Positions 42,878 to 50,720 of a DNA stretch of 64,000 nucleotides are shown here, piece after piece (position 1 is the stretch's first letter; each line of letters begins with the position of its first letter). The stretch lies in assembly GCF_000720455.1 (NCBI RefSeq), contig NZ_JOAK01000005.1:434001-498000 (forward strand). Direction: 5' to 3'. Under the pieces are notes generated by a model. It saw only the letters and a list, made by a program, of their open reading frames with translations. It had not been told where the DNA came from and did not search any database. The translations under genes were made by a program, and so were the position numbers. Source of the DNA: Streptomyces virginiae. Its GTDB lineage: Bacteria; Actinomycetota; Actinomycetes; Streptomycetales; Streptomycetaceae.

Positions 42878-43702
42878 TTGGCCACAGGCACGGAACGACC
42901 CCAGCAGCGGCCCGGCGGCGTCCACGACGCCTCGCGGGCCGCGATCGCGGCCCGGCACCTGCGGACCGACCGGTGGTGGCTCGCCCCCGCCGTCACCGCG
43001 GCCGGGCTGCTCGCCTTCATCGTCTACTCGACCTGGCGGGCCTTCGCGAACGCCGACTACTACGCGGCCCCCTACGTCTCCCCGTTCTACTCCCCGTGTC
43101 TCGCGGAGAACTGCGCGGAGATGCGCGGCGGCCCCAACTGGGACCTCTTCGGCAGCTGGTGGGGCCTGTCCCCCGCGCTGCTGATCCTGGTCTTCCCGCT
43201 CGGCTTCCGACTGACCTGCTACTACTACCGCAAGGCCTACTACCGCGGCTTCTGGGCCTCCCCGCCCGCCTGCGCCGTCGCCGAGCCGCACACGAGGTAC
43301 ACCGGCGAGACCCGCTTCCCGCTGATCCTGCAGAACGCGCACCGGTACTTCTTCTACGCGGCCGTACCCGTCGCGGGCATCCTCACCTACGACACCGTGC
43401 TGACCTTCCGCGACGAGCACTACGCGTGGGGCCACATGGGCCTCGGGACCCTGCTGTTCCTGGTCAACATCGCGCTGATCTGGGCCTACACGCTGTCCTG
43501 CCACTCCTGCCGCCACATCATGGGCGGCCGGCTCAAGCACTTCTCCAAGCACCCGGTGCGCTACCGGCTCTGGGGCTGGGTCAGCCGGCTCAACTCCCGC
43601 CACATGCAACTGGCCTGGGCCTCCCTGATCAGCGTGGCCCTGTGCGACTTCTACGTCTACCTGCTGGCCAGCGGCGCCTTCACCGACCCGAGGATCTTCT
43701 GA
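42878..43702 (+). CDS. Succinate dehydrogenase membrane anchor, Sdh1-like
   Basis: A 274-residue membrane protein with about five helices: WLAPAVTAAGLLAFIVYS, GLSPALLILVFPLGFRLTCY, YFFYAAVPVAGILTYDTVL, LGTLLFLVNIALIWAYTL and ASLISVALCDFYVYLLASG. It directly precedes the flavoprotein and iron-sulfur genes, so it is the anchor subunit. It resembles in length and place the anchor of mycobacterial Sdh1 (Rv0249c type) rather than the small SdhC/SdhD pair. His residues in NAHRYFF and SCHSCRHI could ligate haem. TTG at 42878 follows CCCGGAG. Confidence 0.82.
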   Translation: MATGTERPQQRPGGVHDASRAAIAARHLRTDRWWLAPAVTAAGLLAFIVYSTWRAFANADYYAAPYVSPFYSPCLAENCAEMRGGPNWDLFGSWWGLSPALLILVFPLGFRLTCYYYRKAYYRGFWASPPACAVAEPHTRYTGETRFPLILQNAHRYFFYAAVPVAGILTYDTVLTFRDEHYAWGHMGLGTLLFLVNIALIWAYTLSCHSCRHIMGGRLKHFSKHPVRYRLWGWVSRLNSRHMQLAWASLISVALCDFYVYLLASGAFTDPRIF

Positions 43703-43703
43703 G

Positions 43704-45614
43704 ATGGCTCAAGTGGAACGGCAGCAGTGGGACGTGGTCGTCGTCGGCGCGGGCGGCGCGGGGCTGCGGGCCGCGATCGAGGCCCGCGAGCGGGGCGCCC
43801 GTACGGCCGTGATCTGCAAGTCCCTCTTCGGCAAGGCCCATACGGTGATGGCGGAGGGCGGGATCGCCGCCTCCATGGGCAACGTCAACGACGGCGACAA
43901 CTGGCAGGTGCACTTCCGCGACACCATGCGCGGCGGGAAGTTCCTCAACCAGTGGCGGATGGCCGAACTCCACGCAAAGGAGGCCCCGGACCGGGTCTGG
44001 GAGCTGGAGACCTGGGGCGCGCTCTTCGACCGCACCCCCGACGGGCGGATCTCCCAGCGCAACTTCGGCGGACACGAGTACCCGCGCCTCGCGCACGTCG
44101 GCGACCGCACCGGCCTGGAGCTGATCCGCACCCTCCAGCAGAAGATCGTCGCCCTGCAGCAGGAGGACTTCAAGGAACACGGGGACTACGAGGCCCGGCT
44201 CAAGGTCTTCCAGGAGTGCACCGTCACGAGGGTCCTGAAGGAGGGGCAGAGGGTCTCGGGGACCTTCTGCTACGAGCGCGAGTCCGGCCGGTTCTTCGTC
44301 CTGGAGGCCCCGGCGGTGGTGCTGGCCACGGGCGGGATCGGCAAGTCCTTCAAGACCACCTCCAACTCCTGGGAGTACACCGGCGACGGCCACGCCCTGG
44401 CCCTGCTCGCGGGCGCGCCGCTGCTCAACATGGAGTTCGTGCAGTTCCACCCGACCGGCATGGTCTGGCCGCCGTCGGTGAAGGGGATCCTCGTCACCGA
44501 GTCCGTGCGCGGCGACGGCGGGGTGCTGCGCAACTCCGAGGGCAAGCGGTTCATGTTCGACTACGTCCCCGACGTCTTCAAGGAGAAGTACGCGGAGTCG
44601 GAGGAGGAGGGCGACCGCTGGTACGAGGACCCGGACCACAACCGGCGCCCGCCCGAGCTGCTGCCCCGTGACGAAGTGGCCCGGGCGATCAACTCCGAGG
44701 TGAAGGCCGGCCGCGGCTCCCCGCACGGCGGGGTCTTCCTCGACGTGTCCACGCGGATGCCGGCCGAGAAGATCAAGCGGCGGCTGCCCTCCATGTACCA
44801 CCAGTTCAAGGAGCTGGCGGACGTCGACATCACGGCGGAGCCGATGGAGGTCGGGCCCACCTGCCACTACGTGATGGGCGGGATCGCGGTCGACTCCGAG
44901 ACCGCGGCCACCGTCGGCGTGCCGGGGCTGTTCGCGGCGGGCGAGGTCGCCGGCGGGATGCACGGCTCGAACCGGCTCGGCGGGAACTCCCTCTCCGACC
45001 TGCTGGTCTTCGGGCGGCGGGCCGGGCTGCACGCCGCCGAGTACGCCGCGCGGGGCGCCTCCCCCACCGGACGCCCGGCCGTGTCCCAGGCGGAGATCGA
45101 CGCGGCGGCCGCGGAGGCGCTGGCCCCGTTCCACGCCGCCGAGGGCGCGGAGAACCCGTACACCCTGCACCAGGAACTCCAGACGACCATGAACGACCTC
45201 GTCGGCATCATCCGCCGGGAGGGCGAGATGGCCGAGGCCCTGGAGCGGCTCGCCGCCCTGCGCGTACGGGCCGCCCGGGCCGGCGTCGAGGGCCACCGGC
45301 AGTTCAACCCGGGCTGGCACCTCGCCCTGGACCTGCGGAACATGCTGCTGGTCAGCGAGTGCGTGGCCCGCGCGGCCCTGGAGCGCACCGAGAGCCGGGG
45401 CGGGCACACCCGCGAGGACTGCCCGGCGATGGAGCGGACCTGGCGCCCGGTGAACCTGCTGTGCCGGCCGGTGGACCCCGTACCGGCGGACCCGGCGGCC
45501 GACCGGATCGAACTGGTCCGGACCCGCACCGAACCCATCCGCCCCGACCTGCTCGCACTGTTCGAAAAGGAAGAGCTGGTCAAGTACCTCGCCGAAGAGG
45601 AGCTGTACGAATGA
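43704..45614 (+). CDS. sdhA: Succinate dehydrogenase/fumarate reductase flavoprotein
   Basis: A 636-residue flavoprotein subunit that oxidises succinate. FAD site VVVVGAGGAGLRAAIEARER (residues 11-30), the FAD-linking His46 in GKAHTVMAEGG, substrate residues in FVQFHPTGMVWPPSVKG, active-site Arg in RVFGSP-type segment VKAGRGSPHGGVFLD, and later VGPTCHYVMGGI and GSNRLGGNSLSDLLVFGRR. ATG 43704 lies right after the anchor stop, with GAGGATC ahead. Its stop overlaps the iron-sulfur gene by 4 bases. Confidence 0.95.
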   Translation: MAQVERQQWDVVVVGAGGAGLRAAIEARERGARTAVICKSLFGKAHTVMAEGGIAASMGNVNDGDNWQVHFRDTMRGGKFLNQWRMAELHAKEAPDRVWELETWGALFDRTPDGRISQRNFGGHEYPRLAHVGDRTGLELIRTLQQKIVALQQEDFKEHGDYEARLKVFQECTVTRVLKEGQRVSGTFCYERESGRFFVLEAPAVVLATGGIGKSFKTTSNSWEYTGDGHALALLAGAPLLNMEFVQFHPTGMVWPPSVKGILVTESVRGDGGVLRNSEGKRFMFDYVPDVFKEKYAESEEEGDRWYEDPDHNRRPPELLPRDEVARAINSEVKAGRGSPHGGVFLDVSTRMPAEKIKRRLPSMYHQFKELADVDITAEPMEVGPTCHYVMGGIAVDSETAATVGVPGLFAAGEVAGGMHGSNRLGGNSLSDLLVFGRRAGLHAAEYAARGASPTGRPAVSQAEIDAAAAEALAPFHAAEGAENPYTLHQELQTTMNDLVGIIRREGEMAEALERLAALRVRAARAGVEGHRQFNPGWHLALDLRNMLLVSECVARAALERTESRGGHTREDCPAMERTWRPVNLLCRPVDPVPADPAADRIELVRTRTEPIRPDLLALFEKEELVKYLAEEELYE

Positions 45615-46381
45615 GCACGTACGACGCGAGCTTCCGGGTCTGGCGGGGCGACGCGGAGGGCGGGGAACTGCGGGACTTCACCGTCGAGGTGCACGACGGC
45701 GAGGTGGTCCTGGACATCGTCCACCGGCTCCAGGCCACCCAGGCCTCGGACCTGGCGGTGCGGTGGAACTGCAAGGCGGGCAAGTGCGGCTCGTGCAGCG
45801 CGGAGGTCAACGGACGGCCCCGGCTGATGTGCATGACGCGCATGTCGACCTTCGAGCGGACCGAGACGATCACGATCACCCCGCTGCGCGCCTTCCCCGT
45901 CGTCCGGGACCTGGTCACGGACGTGTCCTTCAACTACCAGAAGGCACGGGAGGTCCCCGCCTTCGTGCCGCCGGAGGGGGTGGCCCCGGGCGCGTACCGG
46001 ATGCAGCAGATCGACGTGGAGCGCTCGCAGGAGTTCAGGAAGTGCATCGAGTGCTTCCTGTGCCAGGACACCTGCCACGTGGTGCGTGACCACGAGGAGA
46101 ACAAGGGCGCCTTCGCCGGTCCGCGCTTCCTGATGCGGGTGGCGGAGCTGGACATGCACCCCCTGGACGCGGCCTCGGACGCGGGGCTCGACCGCAAGCG
46201 GACCGCGCAGGAGGAGCACGGGCTCGGCTACTGCAACATCACCAAGTGCTGCACGGAGGTCTGCCCCGAGGGCATCAAGATCACCGACAACGCCCTGATC
46301 CCGCTGAAGGAGCGGGCGGTGGACCGCAAGTACGACCCGCTGGTCTGGCTGGGCAGCAAGATCGGACGCCGGAAGGGCTGA
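45611..46381 (+). CDS. sdhB: Succinate dehydrogenase/fumarate reductase iron-sulfur subunit
   Basis: A 256-residue iron-sulfur subunit that passes electrons from the flavoprotein to quinone. The 2Fe-2S motif is WNCKAGKCGSCSAEVNG followed by LMC; the 4Fe-4S and 3Fe-4S motifs are CIECFLCQDTCHVV and CNITKCCTEVCPEGI. ATG 45611 overlaps the flavoprotein stop (ATGA). A hairpin at 46392-46418 ends the operon. The three-gene order anchor-A-B matches the Sdh1 type. Confidence 0.95.
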   Translation: MSTYDASFRVWRGDAEGGELRDFTVEVHDGEVVLDIVHRLQATQASDLAVRWNCKAGKCGSCSAEVNGRPRLMCMTRMSTFERTETITITPLRAFPVVRDLVTDVSFNYQKAREVPAFVPPEGVAPGAYRMQQIDVERSQEFRKCIECFLCQDTCHVVRDHEENKGAFAGPRFLMRVAELDMHPLDAASDAGLDRKRTAQEEHGLGYCNITKCCTEVCPEGIKITDNALIPLKERAVDRKYDPLVWLGSKIGRRKG

Positions 46382-46391
46382 GGGACGACGG

Positions 46392-46418
46392 CCGGGGTCC
46401 TCCGCGCGAGGACCCCGG
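46392..46418. terminator. Terminator of the succinate dehydrogenase operon
   Basis: The arms CCGGGGTCCTC (46392-46402) and GAGGACCCCGG (46408-46418) are perfect complements around CGCGC, 11 bases after the iron-sulfur stop. Confidence 0.88.
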
Positions 46419-46482
46419 GGTCCCGGGGTGCCGCGCGTTGCTCCGGATGCGGGCACCGGGAACCGCTCATACCCTCCCAAAT

Positions 46483-48588
46483 GTGATCCCGCCGAGAACC
46501 GCGCCGCGCCGCAGAGCACTCGCACGGGCCGGGCTCGCCCTGGCCGCCGGACTGCTGGCGCTCGGCGGCTGGGGCGTCGTGGAGGCGCCGGGCGCGCGGG
46601 CCGAGGACCCCGTCGCCCTGTCGCAGCAAGGGCAGATCACCGACCTCGTGGGCGCGCTCGGCGACCGCAAGCCCGCCGTCACCGCCGCTCTCGACGAGCT
46701 GTACGCCGACCGAAAGATCCAGCTCTTCGTGGCGTACGTGCGGGACTTCTCCGGGCGCTCCGCCCAGAGCTGGGCCGACGCCACCGCGCAGCGCAACGGC
46801 CTCGGCCGGGACGACGTCCTGCTGGCGGTGGCCACCGGGGCCCGCCAGTACGCCTATTCGGCCGATGTCGACTCCGGTTTCACGGAGGCGCAGCTGGCGG
46901 AGGTGGCGCGTACCGCCATCGAGCCGGCGCTGCGGCAGAACGACTGGGCGGGCGCGGCGATCGGCGCGGCGAACGGCTACAACGCGGTCCTCGGCGGACA
47001 GCCCGTACCGGCACCGACCATCACGCCCGGCCCGCCCGACCCCGGCGGCGACAGCGACGGCGCCGGCGCCGGCGACTTCGTGCTCCCGGTGATCGCGGTG
47101 GGCGCGGCCGGGGCGCTCGGCGTGTACGCGTACCGGCGCCGCAGGCGCGGGGACACCGCGGCCGGCGGCCGCGGGACGACGACCGGGCCGGGCTGGCCCG
47201 AAGGGGCACCGGACCGCCTCCCGCTGCCCGAACTGGACGGCCGGGCGAAGTCCCTGCTGGTGGAGACCGACGACGCGGTCCGCACCAGCACCGAGGAACT
47301 GGGTTTCGCCATCGCGGAGTTCGGCGAGGAGGCGGCGGCCCCCTTCACGGCGGCCGTGGAGTACGCCAAGGGCGAGCTGACGCTCGCCTTCCGACTGCGC
47401 CAGCAGCTCGACGACGCCTACCCGGAGGACGACGCGACCCGGCGCCGGATGCTGGACGAGATCGTGGCCCGCTGCACCGGGGCGAACGGGCGGCTCGACG
47501 CCCAGGCGGCGGACTTCGACCGGCTGCGGGACCTGGAGAAGAACGCCCCCCAGGCCCTGGCGGCGGTGGAGGGGCGCTACCTGGAGCTGACCGGACGCAC
47601 CACCACCGCCGAGGCGACGCTGACCGCGCTGACCCGGCGGTACGCGGACTCCGCCGCCGCACCGGTCTCCTCCAATCCCGAACAGGCCAAGGACCGGCTG
47701 CTGTTCGCGGCGACCAACCTGGGCCTGGGCCACGCGGCGGTCGACGCCGGCGAGAACGGCACGGCGGCCGTGCACGTACGGTCCGCCGAGGCCGCGGTGG
47801 ACCAGGCGGCGACCTTGATGGACGCGGTCGAGCGGCGGGCGCAGGAGCTGGCGGAGGCGGCCGGGAAGCTGCCCGGCGCTCTGACCGAGACGGAGACCGA
47901 CCTCGCGGACGCCCGCGGGCTACTGACCGGTACCGCGGAGGGCACCTCGACGGCGGACCTGCGCGGGCGCATCGGCCGGGCCGAGTCGGTGCTGGCCGAC
48001 GTGCGGCGGGAGGAGGCGGCCGGCCGGTACGACCCGATCGACGCCCTGCGCCGGGTGGAGGAGGCCGACGCGGCCCTGGACGAGGCCCTGGCCGGGGCCC
48101 GGGAGCGGGAGTCGGGCCGGCAGCGGGCTTCGGCCCTCCTCGACCAGGCCATGCTGTCGGCGCGCAGTGCGATCGGCGCGGCGACGGACTACATCACCAC
48201 CACCCGGGGCGCGGTGGGCAGCCAGGCCCGCACACGGCTCGCGGAGGCGGGCCGGCGGCTGGATCGGGCGGGGGCGCTGGCGGCGGGCGATCCGCCGGCG
48301 GCGCTGGCGGAGGCCCAGCAGGCGGACGCGCTCGCCCGGCAGGCGCAGCAGCTGGCGGAGCAGGACGTGCGGGCGTACCAGGACCCGTACGCGGGCCGGC
48401 GCGGCGGCGGGCAGGGCGGCGCCGTACTGGGCGGGATCATCCTCGGCGAGATCCTGCGGGGCGGCTTCGCGGGTGGCGGCAGGGGCGGTGGGGGCTTCGG
48501 CGGTTTCGGCGGCGGCGGGGGCAGCGGCCCGGGATCCTTCGGCGGCGGCGGCACCCGGGGCCGCATGGGCGGCGGCGGCCGCTTCTGA
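46483..48588 (+). CDS. TPM-domain membrane protein with coiled coil and Gly-rich tail
   Basis: A 701-residue envelope protein. Signal peptide RRRALARAGLALAAGLLALG; a TPM domain follows (about 40-175) with ADRKIQLFVAYVRDFSGRSA and DDVLLAVATGARQYAYSADV. A membrane helix at about 200-222 (FVLPVIAVGAAGALGVYAY) leads to a long helical, coiled-coil-like cytoplasmic part (about 245-630), and the end is a Gly/Phe/Ser-rich tail (FGGFGGGGGSGPGSFGGGG). GTG 46483 is a weak start; an ATG at 46447 is the alternative. The PspA gene follows 57 bases on, and the two probably act together in membrane maintenance. Confidence 0.8.
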   Translation: MIPPRTAPRRRALARAGLALAAGLLALGGWGVVEAPGARAEDPVALSQQGQITDLVGALGDRKPAVTAALDELYADRKIQLFVAYVRDFSGRSAQSWADATAQRNGLGRDDVLLAVATGARQYAYSADVDSGFTEAQLAEVARTAIEPALRQNDWAGAAIGAANGYNAVLGGQPVPAPTITPGPPDPGGDSDGAGAGDFVLPVIAVGAAGALGVYAYRRRRRGDTAAGGRGTTTGPGWPEGAPDRLPLPELDGRAKSLLVETDDAVRTSTEELGFAIAEFGEEAAAPFTAAVEYAKGELTLAFRLRQQLDDAYPEDDATRRRMLDEIVARCTGANGRLDAQAADFDRLRDLEKNAPQALAAVEGRYLELTGRTTTAEATLTALTRRYADSAAAPVSSNPEQAKDRLLFAATNLGLGHAAVDAGENGTAAVHVRSAEAAVDQAATLMDAVERRAQELAEAAGKLPGALTETETDLADARGLLTGTAEGTSTADLRGRIGRAESVLADVRREEAAGRYDPIDALRRVEEADAALDEALAGARERESGRQRASALLDQAMLSARSAIGAATDYITTTRGAVGSQARTRLAEAGRRLDRAGALAAGDPPAALAEAQQADALARQAQQLAEQDVRAYQDPYAGRRGGGQGGAVLGGIILGEILRGGFAGGGRGGGGFGGFGGGGGSGPGSFGGGGTRGRMGGGGRF

Positions 48589-48645
48589 ACCGCCCGGGGC
48601 GCGGTCCGTACCGGACAGACCATCCCTCACCAGGAGAGGCGCATC

Positions 48646-49365
48646 ATGAGCAAGCAGACGATCCTCGGCAGGGTCACCCAGCTCGCCAAGGCCAACATCA
48701 ACGCACTGCTGGACCAGGCGGAGGACCCGCAGAAGATGCTGGACCAGCTGATCCGGGACTACAGCAACAACATCTCGGAGGCGGACCAGGCGGTCGCGAC
48801 GACGATCGGCAACCTGCGGATGCTGGAGGCGGACCACAAGGAGGACGTGGACGCGGCCGCCGAGTGGGGCTCCAAGGCCCTGGCCGCGAGCCGGAAGGCG
48901 GACGAGCTGAGGGCGTCGGGGGCGACGGCTGAGGCCGACCGGTTCGACAACCTGGCGAAGGTGGCGCTGGGGCGGCAGCTGCAGTCGGAGAAGGAGGCGA
49001 CGACGGCCGAGCCGACGATCGCCGCGCAGACGGTCGTCGTCGACAAGCTCAAGTCGGGCCTGGAGTCGATGCGGAACAAGCTCACGGAGCTCCAGGCGAA
49101 GCGGGACGAGCTGGTGGCCCGGGCCCGCACCGCGCAGGCGCAGAACACGATGCTGGACGCGGTGAAGAACATCGACGTCATGGACCCGACGAGCGACCTG
49201 GGCCGCTTCGAGGAGAAGGTGCGGCGGGAGGAGGCGATGGCCCTGGGCAAGCAGGAGCTGGCCGCGTCCTCCCTGGACGCCCAGTTCGAGTCCCTGGAGG
49301 ACCTCGGCAAGGCCTCGGAGATCGAGGCCCGCCTGGCCGCCCTCAAGCAGGGCCGGGCCGCCTAG
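48646..49365 (+). CDS. pspA: PspA/IM30 family membrane-stress protein
   Basis: A 239-residue all-helical protein of the phage-shock PspA/Vipp1 family, members of which assemble under the membrane and counter leakage. It opens ILGRVTQLAKANINALLDQA and EDPQKMLDQLIRDYSNNISE, the family's amphipathic and first helices, then long alternating charged helices (ATAEADRFDNLAKVALGRQL). The end DLGKASEIEARLAALKQ matches. ATG 48646 has AGGAGAGGCG ahead. A convergent HEAT-repeat gene overlaps its stop by 4 bases. Confidence 0.92.
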   Translation: MSKQTILGRVTQLAKANINALLDQAEDPQKMLDQLIRDYSNNISEADQAVATTIGNLRMLEADHKEDVDAAAEWGSKALAASRKADELRASGATAEADRFDNLAKVALGRQLQSEKEATTAEPTIAAQTVVVDKLKSGLESMRNKLTELQAKRDELVARARTAQAQNTMLDAVKNIDVMDPTSDLGRFEEKVRREEAMALGKQELAASSLDAQFESLEDLGKASEIEARLAALKQGRAA

Positions 49366-50591
49366 GTCGTGTCCGCGAACCCTTCGGCGCGTTCCGCCGC
49401 GGCCGCCCTGACATCGGGGTCCTCCAGCGGGTCGTCGCGCAGCGCGACGACCCGTGCCCGGACCTCCGGGTCGGTGGCGGGCGCGGCGGCGACGGCGATC
49501 AGGAGGGTCCGCTCCTCGCAGTCCCAGAGGCACTCCTCGTACAGGTCCTCGGCAGCGCCCGGGTCGATGGCGGCGATCGCCCGCAGGTAGTCGGCCCGCT
49601 CGTAGCTGTGCGGCGTCTCCCGCAGGAGGGCGCGCAGCGGCGGGACCGCGTCGGCGGCCGGCGGCCCGATGTGGGCCAGGCGCCGTGCGGTGGCGTCGGG
49701 GCCGCACCATTCCTCCTGGTGCCGGAGGTCGGCGAGTTCCCGCAGCAGCCCGGGCAGGGCCTCGGGGCCGGGGTGGTCGTCCAGCACCTCACGGCCGAGG
49801 GCGGCCAGCCACGGCCGTTCGTCCCGGGCCCAGGCCCGGGCTTCGGGCACCGCCCGTACTCCGAGCCGCCGCAGGGCTGCACGGACCCCGGGCAGCGGCC
49901 GGTCGGCGCCGGGGAGGCCGAGCAGCGGCACGAGGGGAACCAGTCCGGGCTGGGGGCCGCGCCGGGCCAGGAGCCGCAGCACGCCCACCTTGTCGACCGC
50001 GGTGGTAGCGGGTTCGGCGATCAGGGCGAGGAGGGCGTCCGTCCTGAGCCGCTCGCGGTCCGGGTCCGGCTGCGGCGCCTGCCGTGTCGCGGGGTCCCGC
50101 GTGACGCCGAAGTGCTCCCAGGGTTCCCCGGCCCCGGGTCCTTCCTCTTCACCGGTGATCCGTTCGAGGGCCACCTCGCGCAGCCCTTCCCACCAGGCCC
50201 GGGGCCATTCGGAGGCGATGGACTCCAGTACGTCGACCCAGTGTTCGCCGTGGCGGACGTAGTCGCGCAGGCCTTCCGCGGCCTCGCCGTCCCCGGCCAG
50301 GGCGAGCAGTTCCAGTACGCCACTCGCGCGCCACACCGATTCCTCGTCGCCGGCCAGCTGGTCGAGGAGCGGCCCGATCGGAAGGCCGAGGTCGCGGAAC
50401 AGCCGGGCGTGGTAGCGGGCGCGCGCGTCGCACTGCCTGTCCCAGCGCCATTCCTGCCGGATGCAGTCGTACACGTGCGGAGCGGCCGCGGCGGGATCGT
50501 CGAGGGCGCGGAGGTGGCCGAGCCCGCGGCCTCGTTGCAGGAGTCCCCGGAGGGAGTCGGGCGGCGCGTATGAGGGGGTTCGGTACGTCAT
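49362..50591 (-). CDS. HEAT-repeat protein
   Basis: A 409-residue soluble protein made of irregular helical repeats with recurring motifs such as LALAGDGEAAEGLRDYVRHG, LLALIAEPATTAVDKVGVLR and IGPPAADAVPPLRALLRETP (HEAT or PBS-lyase type). No signal peptide or membrane segment. Such proteins bind other proteins. The gene stands alone and its stop overlaps the convergent pspA stop by 4 bases. Function unknown. Confidence 0.75.
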   Translation of the reverse strand: MTYRTPSYAPPDSLRGLLQRGRGLGHLRALDDPAAAAPHVYDCIRQEWRWDRQCDARARYHARLFRDLGLPIGPLLDQLAGDEESVWRASGVLELLALAGDGEAAEGLRDYVRHGEHWVDVLESIASEWPRAWWEGLREVALERITGEEEGPGAGEPWEHFGVTRDPATRQAPQPDPDRERLRTDALLALIAEPATTAVDKVGVLRLLARRGPQPGLVPLVPLLGLPGADRPLPGVRAALRRLGVRAVPEARAWARDERPWLAALGREVLDDHPGPEALPGLLRELADLRHQEEWCGPDATARRLAHIGPPAADAVPPLRALLRETPHSYERADYLRAIAAIDPGAAEDLYEECLWDCEERTLLIAVAAAPATDPEVRARVVALRDDPLEDPDVRAAAAERAEGFADTT

Positions 50592-50720
50592 CCCCGGGCA
50601 CGATGCCGGACGGGACGCCCTGCCACCAACCGTTTTACCGGGACGGGTCCGCCCGCCCCCGGGCCCCTGCGGGTGCAGGTTTTCCGGAGGCGGGCGGCGA
50701 CGCGGCGGCCGCGCCCGGTG

